A stretch of DNA of 64,000 bases from Auanema rhodensis (GCA_964057225.1 OZ059895.1:5580001-5644000), one strand, 5' to 3'. Shown: positions 47,479 through 62,102, counted from the stretch's first letter. Notes: generated from the sequence alone by a model not told the origin. Translations and numbers: made by a program.

Positions 47479-47748
47479 ATGGAAAATTTAAAAACACGAG
47501 GATCAGGTTGGACTATTCCAGAAGTCAATTACCTTGAGATGAATCTTCCGAAAACAGTGGATGAGTTTTGGGATAGTCGCAGAAATCAAAGTTCTTCCTA
47601 AAAGCTGAATCTATCTGAAAACAATGTCAGTTTATGTTATCAAGATACAGATTCCTTGATGTACCACATAAATACTGAGGATCTTCACGCTGATATTGAG
47701 AAAGATTCAGATTTTAAGGAGCTTTTTTCATTTTTTAAATACTCTTGA
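47479..47748 (+). pseudogene. Protein-primed DNA polymerase B fragments (Polinton type)
   Basis: Two pieces in one frame are separated by a single TAA at 47599-47601. The first (47479-47598) contains LKTRGSGWTIPEV, like the RGSGW motif found near the N-terminus of Polinton/adintovirus polymerase proteins. The second (47602-47748) contains NNVSLCYQDTDSLMYHI, the family-B palm motif with the YxDTDS catalytic Asp pair, followed by the usual acidic DLHADIEKD. The exonuclease domain and most of the palm, which should lie between, are absent, and the frame stops shortly after. It is a non-functional relic. Confidence 0.65.
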
Positions 47749-47903
47749 AGTTTTAGTGGTGGATCTAACCTAAAAGAATCAAAGTAATAAATCTCCTTAT
47801 TGTTCTTGGAGAAACAAACCCAATGAGTTCCTTTACCATCTGAAGAATTTAGATTGACAACACCTACTTCTCTTTCTTGAATGGATGGACCATCTAGCTC
47901 CCT
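47685..47903 (-). pseudogene. Adenain-like cysteine protease fragment (Polinton type)
   Basis: A minus-strand frame with the N-terminal half of an adenain-fold protease: EVGVVNLNSSDGKGTHWV carries the catalytic His, and IYYFDSFRLDPPLKLQEYL carries the Asp and the PP-x-L-x-x-YL stretch typical of Polinton/adintovirus proteases. The C-terminal half with the catalytic Cys is missing and the frame ends at a TGA at 47685. The N-terminal codons run into the right arm of the inverted repeat. No start codon is visible. Non-functional. Confidence 0.7.
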
Positions 47904-47919
47904 TTATACCTATTATATA
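47878..47919 (-). repeat. Right arm of 42-bp inverted repeat
   Basis: Exact reverse complement of 46583-46624. The arm overlaps the first codons of the protease fragment on the minus strand (LDGPSIQ). Confidence 0.85.
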
Positions 47920-50281
47920 ATACTTACATCTTCATGCTGATTGATATGGTTGACAGGGTGAAAAACATGGAAGAATGAGAAAAGTATAGTCTTGTTGCTC
48001 ATTGTTTGAGCATATTCTAAAATAGGTTGGAAAATAAATCAATTCACTTAATAGCTTTTTCCTTTATTCATTTATATTATTGACCTCTGACTATACATAT
48101 ACATACATATGTATATGTATGTATGTATTCCTTATATAGTTAACTTATTCATATTAAATATATATATATATATATATAACTATTTAATAAAAATACTTTT
48201 ATATATTAAATAAATAAAGTTATGTTTAAGAATTTCTTAGAATTGCTTTCAGAAAAAGCTATAAAATCGCAGGAAAAACATAGCTTAAACTATTACATGT
48301 TTCTATTATAAAATATTATAAAATTGCATAATTAACATATTAAACTCAAATTCATTTGACCTTTATTCTCTTGTTTCTCTCAATTTTAATGTTCTGATAT
48401 TGAAACCTACACACATGTATATTCAATTGAAATATCAATTAACTAACTAACTAAGTAAGTAGTAATCAAAATAATTATTATAACTATATACATATAATAA
48501 AATTTTTAAAAATAGCTATATCTATATATTGGATATTTCATTTTCAACAAAATCTTAATTGTGTTGTCGGTAGCGGAAAAAACAATCCTTTAAGGACAAT
48601 GAACTCATAAAAAAATGTTTTTTCTTCGTTTACCCTAAACTCTCCACCCATTCTCATCTTAACTATATGAACCTTATATAGTATATATAGTTAGTTATTC
48701 AGTATTTCAGTACTATATGTCTTATATCAAATCATATAGAACGTATTGCATGTCTAGATGCTGTTTACTACTAAACTGCAATCAGGCTTAATCGGGAGGA
48801 GTAACAGAAGGATCGTCATCAGTATAAGCCCAGTGGTCTACCTCCCTCTCTCTCTCAATCTTAATTTTTCTTTTTTTTTTGATTCAAATACTGTTCTATT
48901 GTTGTCCAATAAATTAAAAATACTCTTTTTTTTAATATTATCTTAACTATATGTAAAATAATTACACTATATGTATTTATAGAATTAAAATTATATAATT
49001 TATTTAAAAATTTATTTTTTATTTTCTTAAACTGAATTAACTATTATAAAAAAGAAAAAAGATTTTCTTTTATTTCTTAATTCGTTCCTCTCATCTTGAT
49101 TACCTTATCAGATTTTTTAAAATTTACTAAAGGATTCCACTTGTTTCGAGGTGAATTTTTGTTATTTTCCATAGAAATAGTGTTCTAAGAGGTAATACGA
49201 GTTAAAAAGAGATATCTACTATATATAGAGAGAGAGAGAAAGAGAGAGGGAGAGAGAGAGAGAGAAAGAGAGAGGGAGAGAGAGAGAGAGAAAATGGAAT
49301 ATTGTGAAACGTCATTCCACAAAATTTCTATCATATCTATATATCTATAGTATATATAAATATATATTAAATATAATTATTATAAATAAGTATGAAATAA
49401 ATAGAAATTTAATTTATAATATAAAATTTCAAATATTTGCAATCATTTTGATCATAAATTAATTTTAGATATTCTTGTTTTTGAAACAAATCTTTACCTT
49501 CTACTTCTTCAATTTTATTCATTTTATCAATTTTAAAAAATCTATTAGCTCTCTACTATTACAATATATTCTAAGAGCTCATTGAGCTTAAATGGGAATA
49601 TTTTTTTGTTTTTTTGTTGTTTTAATTATCTAATTTTCCTTTTTTTTTCATTTTTCCTCTTTTCTATATCTTTCTCTTCCCTTTATATTTCTTTTTTTTT
49701 TCTTCGTATTTCTTATACATATAGTTAAATAGATAGATAGTTAGATATATATATATAGTTTTAAAATATTTTTTTAAAATTATAAGATATAGTATATCAT
49801 TTTAATAAAATGAAAAAATTAATTTGAATGCCTAAAGGGCATTATGTGTACACGATTTCACACTTGTTTTGTGATCTTGAACTCTGCAGATTGCCAATTA
49901 ATTTGAAAGAAAGTGAGGGAAAAAGGAAAAAAAATTTTAGAATAGATCACATATAACTAAAGTAACTGAAGTTAAGAGGGAAATAGAAATAAAGAGAGAA
50001 TATATACAAAGAGAGAGAGAGAGAGATAGGAGGGAAAGAGAAAGGAAATGAAATTATTCAAAGAACAGAGTGAATGTTGGTTAGGAAGGGAGGTGCGGTA
50101 GTAACCCTCGTAAAAACTGTTTAAGACGTTTTAGAGAGCAAACTGGAAAATTAAAAATAAAGTACTTGCTTAAGGCAAATTACTCGTTGAAAATTCTTGT
50201 TTTTATGATAGAACTCGGTAGTATACAGACTGAAATTAGAATAAGAGTTTCTCTCTTTTTCATTCTCTCTCTTTCCCTCTA

Positions 50282-50316
<35 letters not shown>

Positions 50317-52126
50317 TTATCTCTCTCTCATTCTTCATCATCCCCTTTATCAAAATTCTATCGTTTTTCATTTTTGCTACTCATTAACGAGTGTATCATA
50401 AGGTTACTAAGTGAGTAAAGGGAATAGAGTAAGAGACAACTCTATTGAATCATTCTGTCATCACATGTAATCATTGATAAAGATATATTTTATATATAAA
50501 TTATATTTTATACGTATAGTTAAGTATAGTTAAGTATATAATGTAATATAATCAAATATTTATTTTATAGTTTACATAAATGGCAAATACTTATATATGT
50601 ATATGTATATTTCGAGAAAATATTTATTTTTCTTAATTTTTCACAATAAAACACAAATTGACTGACCGTTTTCTTTTGTTTTTTTACTTTTAAATATGTA
50701 TAATATAGTTATATGTATGTATGTATGTATTATTGTTGTTTGTTTATTTTAATTTTAAAATTCATGAAAACTATACAAATGATTTTATTTTTGTTTTGTT
50801 ATTTATAGATTTGTTTATGTTTTGAAATCTGTGTGAATCTCTGACCTTTTCAGCAGCTATTCAAATTTTAATAAATTGATTTTCTCTCTCTCTCTCTCTC
50901 TCTCTCTCCCTCCCTCTCTCTTTATCTCTCTCTCTCTCTCTCGTCCCTCTTAAGCTTGTATTATCAGGTTCAATAACTCAACACATAATTCAGATATGGT
51001 CATCATCATCGTCCACTTTCCATATATAGCTTCATCAATTATATTTTTCAGAATGTTTAGATATATGCTCTTGAATGAAAATTTCAAAAAGGGCTTTCCC
51101 AACTTAAAGCATACTCTCTATCTATTAAAACTACTCTGTTTCGTCCTTGTTCAGCTATTTCTGTCAATTTTTACTTTTTTTTGTTGAAGAAAATAAATAT
51201 TTTTCGTGTACTTTTTGGTTGACGCCTATCCTGACTATCAAAACTTCATATTGTTAACGTTATTGTTGTTTTCATTTCTGTTTACTTTTTTATTTTATTT
51301 TTTAAACAGAAGAAAAAAAACATTTTTTTTGTTCTGAAAAATGTTCTGAAAAATTCTTTTGAAGGACAAGGCGAGAAAAAAAACTTTTTTTAGTGTATTC
51401 TCGCAACAAGATATTCTCAATTCATCTCAATAATAGATACATTTTTATATTTTATTTATATTATTCTGAAGATGTTTAAGAAAGATTTCTTATATTCTTT
51501 CTTTCTTATATAATATCTTATTTCATATTCATTTTAGTTTATTCTTTTCAAATATTTTATTGAATTTACATATTTAAAACTAAAAATTCGTATTATTTCT
51601 TATTTTAAAAAATCTTTTTATTATATTTTTGTTTTTAATTGATTCAATACTATAGGAAAATGAAATTTTTTCTTTTTCATATCATCATGTCACAAACAGA
51701 TATTCGTACTCCTCTTATTCCTATATATCTGATGTGTTATGATCAATTTCTGAAGGATATCAAGTACAAGTATTCAGAATTAGCTTCAATCTTTATCACG
51801 ATTCCCTCTATTTTTCATATTTTATTTCTTTTTTTGGTATTCTTTTCATTTATTTTCTATCCACCCACTTTATATCCCACCATTACCACTAAACTATATC
51901 ATATATCTTTAAGTTTAGGTTGGTGTCATCCAATGTTCCATTAAAAGGTTTTCATAGTTTTCAAATAAATTGATCAACTACCAAAGTTTATTCGATTGAA
52001 TTTGCATCTTTCTAGAAGAAAAATGTTGTATTTTATGTTTTTGAACTGTGTTGTATAGCTTCAAAGATGGGAAAGATCATTCGATATGCATAGATAAGTT
52101 CTGATTTGCATTTAGAGAGAGAGAGA

Positions 52127-52171
<45 letters not shown>

Positions 52172-52663
52172 CGATAGTAGTAGTAGTAGAAGACGTGGCA
52201 AAACTGATCATCATATCCACTCATGTCTTCTCTATATCTTCATTTCAGTCTTGATTAATGATTTTTTTGTTGAAGAAATATGCTTTTCGGTATTGACAAT
52301 GACCTCAAAATGCTTCAGCAAAGACCAATGAAGGAATGTAACGAAACAGCCAATTAGTTGGAGACATCGTTTAGATATCTATATGGAGCTGATCTGTAGT
52401 CAAACTAATGAAGAGGAAGATATGAATATGAAGTTAAAACAAGACAAAACTGAAAAAGAATGATAGATATTGCGAGAGCAATTGAGAGAACGGTTGAAAA
52501 TGAGAGGAGGGAGTCTGAAAAGGAAAAAATGCTGCAGTTTGCATTGTTCTTCAGATGAGGATACAGACCAAATTCTCAGAAGCTCATGAATTCACATACC
52601 AAGCTTCCTGGTCTTCTTCACCGGCATTCACCCCTCAACCCCCCCCCCCCTCCTCTGCCTCCC

Positions 52664-52694
<31 letters not shown>

Positions 52695-53303
52695 TGTTTC
52701 GCAGCTTTCATATTCTTGCATCTACGTAGTTTCGCGGAAAACCATACCAACAACCAATGTTATTCTGCTTTGTTCCGATTTTCCATAAGCCGCAATCTGT
52801 TCCTTCTTCCTTCCCTTCATCCTTCTCACTCTTTAGAACTTCTTTTCGCGATCTCTTTTGTTGATTTGTAGCATAAAAGTTTTTGTTGAAAATAAAAAAG
52901 AAAACATTTTGTCTCATCAACTTTTTCTTCTTTTTCTTCCATAAAAATGACAATTTTTATTCTAATTTTTCACGTAAATTTACGTGAATTATATGATGTA
53001 CAATCTTGTAATACTAATTATCCTGACCTATGTATCTAACATGAACGGTTGTTGTTTATTCCATCATGTTCTACTAGTTCAGCACATCATTTAGCCACCA
53101 AACTTGGCTTCTCATAGCATATATTCACCATACAACATTTTTCAAATTTTAAAAAATGAGTTTGAGGTACATTCATACTATATATGGTTAGCCTAGATAG
53201 ATATTCGTAATGATCTCAGACTTTTAGCTTCCTATCAATCTTTCCTTCACTTCTTCTTTCTCTCTCTCTCTCCCCTACTCTCCCTCCTACTCTCTACCTC
53301 CTA

Positions 53304-53477
<174 letters not shown>

Positions 53478-55170
53478 CTCATTTGTAGAGTCTCATTATG
53501 TTAATTTGTTCCTTTTCAACTAAATTCTGTATTACATTTTATGTATTTTCAACCATTTTCAATGTAATTTATATAAAATAAGTACATTATGTATTTATTT
53601 TCTTTTAATTATTTGTAAATATACAAATTTATTTTAAATAATCAATTTCAATAGTTAACTATATACATACATACATACATACAAGTGTATATGTTTATTT
53701 GTTTGTTTGTTTGTTTGTTTTAAATATTTAAAATATAAATATAATAGTAAAAGATTTTACTATTTCTTCAATTAACTATACATAATATATACTATATGTA
53801 TATTTATGCATGTATCTTCTTATCATTTACTTAAGATTTTCTTTTTTTTTTATTTAAATTTCAAAAAAAAAAAAAAAAAAGAAAAAACAACAAAATTATT
53901 TTGAATGTAATTGTAGTAATATGAAGACATTTGAAGTGAAAAACACAATTAATCCAAATAAGCAATGTTTTCAGGATATCCGATCTTTATTTTTTTAAAT
54001 TTTTGATTTTAAAATATAAAAAAATATTTAAAGTTTTTCTTGTACATATAATTTAGAATAAAATATACAACTTCATCTTAACTATAAAATTAATAAATTA
54101 TATAAAATATATATATCAATAGTTCAATAATTTTATTTATTTATATATTTTTCTTATAAGAGTAAGGTTTAATTGAATTGTTTTTGTATTCTGATAGATT
54201 TATAAAGTAATTTCAAAATGTGGGTAAACATTAAAAATTTGTATAAATTAATAAAAAAAATTTAAATTTAATTATTAACTATATATTTAAAATAATTTCA
54301 CTCTCTCTCTCTCTCTGTTATCTACTTTTATAAAATTAGATGATGTCAAAGAAAAATCATTTCATAGATACTTTCTAATTTGTAATTTCAAATATTTAAA
54401 ATATAAATTATATTTAACGTTAGCTATACGATATTGTGTATCATATTACGGTAAAAAATAAAATACTAAGATGTTAAATACGTAAATAGTTTGAACATAG
54501 ACAATGATGTCATGTAAGAAACTCCTCCAGACTCTTAGCGATATTTCATTTTCATTCCTTCCTCCATGTCTCTCTTTCTCTCTCTTTTTATTTTTTTACT
54601 TCTCATATGATATTAACTGAGAGAAATTTTAAAATATAATGTGTTATAATATTATATGAATTGTCTATTATAACTATATAAGTTTTATTATATTAATCTA
54701 TAATATTCAATAGTTTTATAGTTATAATAAAACAAACTTTTTGATTATTTTACTACATATAAGATGAGTTTAAAGAACTTAAATAGTTAAAGAGATCTTC
54801 TATTCTATAATATATATAAAAATAAAAATATCTTCTCTTATTCTTCAATATATTAGAAGAATAAAATTCAAAAATACCGTATACTTATATCATTTTCAAC
54901 TTTTCTTATGAACAATAATGATAATTTATAATTTTTTGTTGTTAATTATACATATACTATTTACTATATAATATAATTTACTAATTAAATACAATTTACA
55001 AAAAGATACATATCAATACATGGATTTCTTTATTCGTATTTCGTGGTATTTGTGTTTTATCAGATTTCAAGGAAACTATTAAGATTTCATTCAATTGCTT
55101 CGAAGATAAGACAATAGAATTCAATTGATGTCTTTTCAATCTTTAGCTTTTCTGTTTCTTTTTTTCTTCT

Positions 55171-55228
<58 letters not shown>
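55171..55228. repeat. (CT)n microsatellite
   Basis: CT run with one TTTC interruption. Confidence 0.95.
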
Positions 55229-55233
<5 letters not shown>

Positions 55234-56049
55234 TATCCTTTATTGAACATTACATGACATACGTACATAGTGTTGCAGAGTATTTATTTCAAAAAAAAAA
55301 GTTGAAGCTTTATCCTTCTATTACAATCCAATTAAATATTTTGTAATAATTAGTTTACTTCACAATATTATTCCTTAAAATTATTGTTTCTTAATTGCTT
55401 CTTCGTTATTTCAATTTGAAAAAAAATTTCATCTAAGTTTTAAACTTAAACGATTATCATAATGAGTATAAGCATCATGTTTTGTAATCATTCTTTGTGC
55501 AGGCAACAACTACGAAACATCTAAAGAGAGGGATAGAGAAGGAGAGAGAGAGATAGAGAGAGCGAGGGAGAAGAGAGAGAGAGAGGGGAGAGACAGAAGA
55601 ATAACCATAATTCAACTTAATATGCAGTTAGTTTTAACATAATTATACGTTTTGTTTAATTTACAGTGTCTTGAGATGATTTTTATATAAATTGATTAGA
55701 AACAATATTTCAAAAGTATCATAATCTCTTAGTTTAAAAGAAAAAGTTTTTAGTTTTCAAGTTCTCTTAAAACTTGGCTCATTTAACTTTAACAAAACTT
55801 TATAATTCAATGACCTTTTCGTTACTTCATTCATCTTATCTTTTATATTTGAGAATTGCTTGTGTTGTGTAAGGATAAGTGAGATTTGTTTTCAGTTCAC
55901 TAATTTACTTTCAAAAAAGGTTTTTTTTTTCTTTTTTTTATTCTTTTGTTAATTTTTTTTTGTTTTCTTAACCTTTCCACCTTTTACATCATATAAAACA
56001 AAACACAAATAATTTAAATATGAAGAGTTGTAGTACATATCTCTCCCTC

Positions 56050-56088
<39 letters not shown>

Positions 56089-59000
56089 TCTTTTTTGGTT
56101 TTACATATAATTATTGGATATCAACATCTAATATACTTATTTATATTATAGGGCAAGAACAATTTAACTATACTAACTATAATAAATAATTTTTAATATA
56201 CTATCTACCATTTCTTAACTATTTTTATCATTTTTTATCCTTTTTTTGCAGCTAACTATATCATATATTCATGTATTATGTATTTAGTTATATATGCTAA
56301 ATAGGTCTTTTTACTTAGCAAAGTTTGACATAACATCTAAAGGTATAACATACATTTCATACCTAAAGCACCCTCACACGTTCCCTCCTCCCACACCCTT
56401 TTATCTTTTACCCTCTCTCTCCATTTCTATATATTTTGTAAGTTATATCCGTGGATCTCTATTTCAAGCTAACTATATCAACATTAAAATTTGGAAACTT
56501 AACTATGCTAATGATAGTGCTAATGTACCAAAAGCATAAACAGCTTGAAGCTTACCCATAAAGACTTTAATATTTTTCATTTTCTGTATTTTTTTCTTAC
56601 TTGTTCTACCGTAACATATATTAAATATTAAATATATAGTAAAACAAATTATAATATATTAACTATATGGTATTTAACTAGTTATATAAGTTTTTATAAG
56701 TCATATTACATTCATATACTTTTCATCTTTTTCTTTAACTCATCTTCATTTTCATTCGTCTTCTATTTCTTTTCTCCTTATCTTCCCTCGGGATATATCC
56801 ATCAGATTTGAGTAAAAGCAATCTTTACTGACATCATTGAAATATAGAAAAATAATTTTTTTCTTTTTTTTTTCTTCTACAGTTTCTTGTTTCTTTCATA
56901 TGTTTTATACATTTCCTATATCATATATACAATCTTCCTTTATGAATTTCTAATTAAAGATTGTTTATAATAACTTTTTAACTATACCATATAATATATT
57001 TTATTTTATTTTGAAAAAAATGATTTGAGTGACATACTAACAATGATAGATTTCATTCCTTCCTCTTACAACCTTCTCTCCCTCCACTTCTCAACTTCCA
57101 TATACACAACTTTCAACCTACCCTCCCCCCCCCCCAACCCTTTTCGGCAACCAGACGCCCCCTCGCGTCAATTCCACCCATGTGTTTTGATCTCTAACCC
57201 CTGATTAGGCTTGATCTTTGAAAAAGCACATTTGCTTTACATGTATTTCATTTGATTGTCTGAGATACAGCAAGATGTGATGTTGTTGTACAAAACATTA
57301 TTTGACTTCTTCAAATTTGTTTCTATTAATATAAAAATATTTTAAGATTTCATTGAAGTATTTCTTATTATTATTCTGTAGTTTTTAATTATTCTAAACT
57401 ATATATACATATATAGTTATATATATATATATATATGAATATGAATATGTGATGGTCATCAGCTGTTGTCAAGGATATTTTTCGATTCTTTCATGTTATT
57501 TTCCAACTTTTCTATTTTACTACTAAGAATACTCCGGTGGTGCACATCTACAGTAGAATCTCTTATGAGCTTCATCGCTCAGTGAAAAAGAGTAGGATAG
57601 AAGATGGAGAGAAGACATGAAGAAACAAAAGAGAATAGAGCGGATCAAGTTGATCATAGTTGGAACAAAGTTGTAACTGAGGTGGTCACTATTTCGTTGT
57701 CAAAAGAAAATGAAAAGAAACAATATAAGCTATTGTATTCAACTGATGTTTTCTCTTATTTACCTCTGTCATCAACATTACCTTCATTTCCTTAACCATG
57801 CTTTGTCTCTAAAAAAACGACATAGTAATATGAATATGAAACATACACAATATATATATTTTGAACAAAAAAAAAGAAAAGTTGAATATAGGATTTTTAG
57901 TTTAAAAAAAAATTTTTTTTCTAAATTAAATTAAAATGTTTTATAAAACTTTACATATATACATATATATTATATTTAATTTTATTCTTCTTCTTCTTCT
58001 TTTTCTCTTCTAAATCTTTTTTTTTGCCAACAATCTTTCAATGTCTCATCTTATCAGAGTGCGAATTTCTAGAATCTGAGGATCAATATGCTTGTACCAA
58101 AAACTTTTTTTTTTGATTTTTCAACATTTTCTGTCCCAACTTAATCATATATACACATATGTATATATATATATATATATAATTTCTTTTAAAATAAAAA
58201 AAAACTTGTTGTAAAAGCTTCTTTGGTCATTATTCAATAAATTCTTCCTCATTATGATTTATAGAGAAATGTGAAAATTTTAATTATATATCAGTAGATT
58301 ATGCATAATCATTCATGAATTACTATTCTATAAAATTTTTATTATATATATATATATATACTTAATATATACTATCAATAGATTTCTAATTTCTTGGAAA
58401 CCTAACAACATTTAAAGCTTCACCAACTTAAGGCTTAAATTCCTTTTTAATCATTTAAATCAATCAGTACAAATGCTTTTCAATAACTCTCTCTCTCTAT
58501 ATATATATATATATATCTTCTTATAACTATATATATATATAACCCATTTTATTCTTCAATGTTTCTATTTTTTTTTCAAATGTTTTCCTCGATTTCAAGA
58601 ATTAATTTTTTATTCAAAAGTTTGTATTAATAATGCGTGATTATGGTCAGACAATCGAAGAATGTGTGAATGTTCCACCCAAACTAAAGAAATTGAACTG
58701 ATAAAAGCGAGGATGAGAGACAAACTTGTCAGTATTTACTTGGTTCAACCTAATTATATATCATCCCACTCTTGCAAGTGATCACAACCTTTCCATTGTC
58801 TCTCTATTCGTACACAAATATGCCTTCCTCTCCCTCCCTTCCTCCCTCTTTTCCCTTCTTCCCTCCCTCTTTGCTAGTCATCCCATCACCCGTATTTTTA
58901 CTTTTTCATTGTTACCTCTATTCTTTGAACCTCATCTTCTTCTTCAACTCATCTGATTTTTTTCTTGATACTCCTTTCTTCACAACAGTTTCATTCTCAC

Positions 59001-59299
59001 TACCTCCCACCCTCCTTTTCTTCGTTCTCCTTATGAAGCTTGTTAGGCTATTCATTTTAGAATTTGCACATCTATTTAGTTCTTCTAACAATCTGATGAC
59101 GATAATAATGATGATGATATGTAAACTCAATTGATTAATAACCTTATTATCAATCAATTATAATATTTTTTATTATTTTTCATTCAAAATGTTGATTTTA
59201 CTACTTCTTTTACTACATTCTATATACATCATGTGAAACATCATTCATACATCCTATCATTGTACATCAATTATTCTAATTACATGAATGTAATCGGAG

Positions 59300-59428
59300 A
59301 ATCTGGAGAAGCTTCATCAGCCACGTCTTTATCATCGTATTCGTCTGCTTAAATTGGATGGCAACATCAGACCAAATGAAGTGAATGCATATATCAATGC
59401 TAAATGGCCTAGTTCTCTTCATGCTTGA
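59300..59428 (+). CDS. Possible 3'-terminal exon
   Basis: After a weak acceptor (AATCGGAG) a 42-codon frame contains PRLYHRIRLLKLDGN and PNEVNAYINAKWP and ends at TGA. Composition and codon rhythm are protein-like in a region otherwise full of simple sequence. The minus strand is also open here and upstream exons were not found, so it is only a candidate. No family recognised. Confidence 0.25.
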   Translation, partial: NLEKLHQPRLYHRIRLLKLDGNIRPNEVNAYINAKWPSSLHA

Positions 59429-60716
59429 ACTTTTCAATCTTATTCATCATTTCGTATTCGTCGTCATTCCATTTTTCTTTTTTTTTCTGATTCATCTCTG
59501 TTGCTTCTTGTTTCCAACTTGAGATGAGTTGGTCAAGCTGGTCTACATCAAACACCCCCTCACAGCCATATTTTAAGTGTAAAAATTCTATTTTTCCAAT
59601 TTTTTTTGTTCAAAAAAAATATATTTGTAGCATTTTTTTCTCATTAATGCTCAGTTTTGATTCATCTAAACTAACAGTGATGATGCTATTTCTTAATAGC
59701 CTTTGGGCATGCAAAGATTAGAACGAAGAATAGGACTGAATGAATGAAATGAATTACTTCATTGTGAAAATCTTTTATCCTTTTCAACGGTAATACTAAT
59801 CATGTTCAGATAAAAACTGTTAGAAATGAAGAAAGAAAGAGTATGAAAGATGAAGAAATAGATGTAAGTGGAACATCTTAGTCAAACTACCAACTGAAGT
59901 ACTCATAACATCTCAGAACTCATCATCATCATCACTAAAAGTCATTTTGGTTTTTACTGACTCTTATTGTCACCATTTTGTTGATGAAATAGAGAAAGTC
60001 TATTAAAGTACGGAGATCATTAATCTTAAAACTTAAGGTTAATTAGTCAAAAAAAATTTTTATTATTAAACAAACGAATTTTTATTAAAACTAATAACAT
60101 ATGACATCACTAATTCATTCAAAACAATCGAAATATTTCAAAAAAAATGTCTTTAACTTTCAAAATTAATTCAAAACAATTAAATAAAAATAAATATTTG
60201 ATAAATAAAGATGAACATTGTTAGATTCCGAAAAAAAATACAATGAGATGGCATATGAACATTAAAAGTTCAAAATTCCTCCTCTTTTCCCCTCTCTCCC
60301 TCTCTCTCTCTCTCTATTCCTTTAACTCTCTTAACGCTACTACTTCTTGATATCTGAATGTATCAATTGTCATCTTCATGTCAACATACATAATGATTAG
60401 AAGAACGTCAGATTTGCTTCTTATGTTGATGGAAGGCTATAGCATTGCCGTTGTCGTTGCCATTGTCACGTCATCATCACATCTTCATTTTTAGCCATCA
60501 ACCCCTTCTCTTCATCCTTCTCTCAATAATTCAAATACAATATTTTTCTTTTCTCTTTGTGTGTTCAAGACCTCTAACAGGATTCTAATTGGCTTACTAA
60601 ATTAATTCTCGATTTTCTTTTTGAAAACTACATTATTGGTCTGACGATGTCAATTACTTCTATAGGGTATATAAAGCTTAAATAGATCCAAATACTCACT
60701 ATTACTATATATTATC

Positions 60717-60721
<5 letters not shown>

Positions 60722-60761
<40 letters not shown>
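60722..60761. repeat. (AT)n microsatellite
   Basis: About 40 bp of perfect AT dinucleotide repeat. Confidence 0.95.
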
Positions 60762-60764
<3 letters not shown>

Positions 60765-62099
60765 TCTAAAAATCATGTTTATATAACAATATATAAGATG
60801 ACGTCATCATAGATTCCCAAATATTATTCCAGATCATACCCCCTACCTATACTATTCATAATTCATTTAAATTTTTTTTAAATATAAGTATTTATAAATA
60901 AATATAATATTACAGAATTAGGTTCATCTTAAACAAATAAATCAACAATTTTTTGAATTATTTCATTTTCTATAAAAATTTGAAATTTTTGATTTTAAAA
61001 TGAGAAAAAAAAACATTTTTTTGCTTTAATTTACATATATTTTGCAAGATTTATATAAAGTTTTAAAGAAAGAAACTTCAAACTTAGATTAGCAATTAAA
61101 TAAATAGAAAAAGATGTAATGTATCATCATTTTAATTTATTTAATTATATATATATATAATAAATACATCATACTATATTGATGCTAAAGGACTAACTTC
61201 AATTCTGAAGATTCTACTTGACTATAAGTATTGTTAAAAGAAAAAAAAAGAAAATTTTCTATATTACTAAGTTATATAAATAAACTATACATATAGTTAG
61301 TAAAGAATATATACTATATATGTATATGTAATAATCAATGATATTGATTATACTACTTAATAATCATTTGAACTTTGAAATAGTTAATTTTATATTTTAT
61401 AATATTACTATTTCATATAGTATATACTATATATAAATCTATTTCTAGAATTAGATTTCTTTATAATCGGACTCAGTCAACCAACAATGAGTGCTTTTCA
61501 ACATTCTTTTTTTTTTTTTGATTTTACATAGACACATACATGTAACATGAATGAAGATGTTTCAAGAAAACGACGATAGATTCTGATGTTTGAATGACAT
61601 GGATGTTACTTTTGATGATGATGAACATCATCATGTTTTTCTTATATATATATATATATATACGTAGATATTTATTATATACATATACTTAAAACATACC
61701 TCCTCCCCCCCTTCCCTCACCTCTGATCCCATAAACTTCCTTTGAAATTTTAAAATCAAATAATTTAAAAAGGAAATTTCATTGGAGATTTTTACATTTC
61801 TTATTTATTTTTTAAATAAAATAGAATATGATATGAACTTGTAGATGAACAATACAAAAAATAAAAAGAAGAAGGAGTGAAGCGATGACCACTCATGTCA
61901 AATGCTGTTGAAACGACGTCATCGGTGAGCTGCAGCTTGAATAGATAAACCCCAGGCAAATTCCAGGCCGAAATTGACCTCAGCAAAGACAGTTTGTTAC
62001 CCTTGACTTCATATGATTTCCAACTTTCATATGCCTCTTTCGTCAAAGTATTCCAGATTTTCTTCATTGTGTACAAATTTCCTTCTTTTATTTTTCTTC

Positions 62100-62102
<3 letters not shown>

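Larger units (their letters stand above)
46583..47919. mobile_element. Deleted Polinton/adintovirus-type element (1.34 kb relic)
   Basis: Within 1337 bp bounded by a perfect 42-bp inverted repeat are fragments of two Polinton/adintovirus hallmark genes (protein-primed DNA polymerase B on plus, adenain-like protease on minus) and two divergent small ORFs in a compact, intronless arrangement. Full Polintons are about 15-20 kb, so more than 90% is missing; integrase, ATPase and capsid genes were not seen. The ends of the polymerase and protease fragments overlap tail-to-tail at 47685-47748. I see no clear target-site duplication beside the arms. The element cannot encode a functional polymerase or protease as it stands. 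Confidence 0.7.

Noticed and set aside
46583-47919. Ordinary Tc1/mariner-type MITE
   Set aside because: No TA duplication or transposase similarity was seen, and the interior clearly shows polymerase B and adenain-type protease motifs.
58726-59134. 120-codon plus-strand frame rich in Ser, Pro, Phe
   Set aside because: It is built from CT-rich simple sequence; two overlapping frames are equally open.
61801-62076. 91-codon minus-strand frame with fairly normal composition
   Set aside because: No recognisable family or splice context, and its end lies in AT-rich sequence; too weak to list as a gene.
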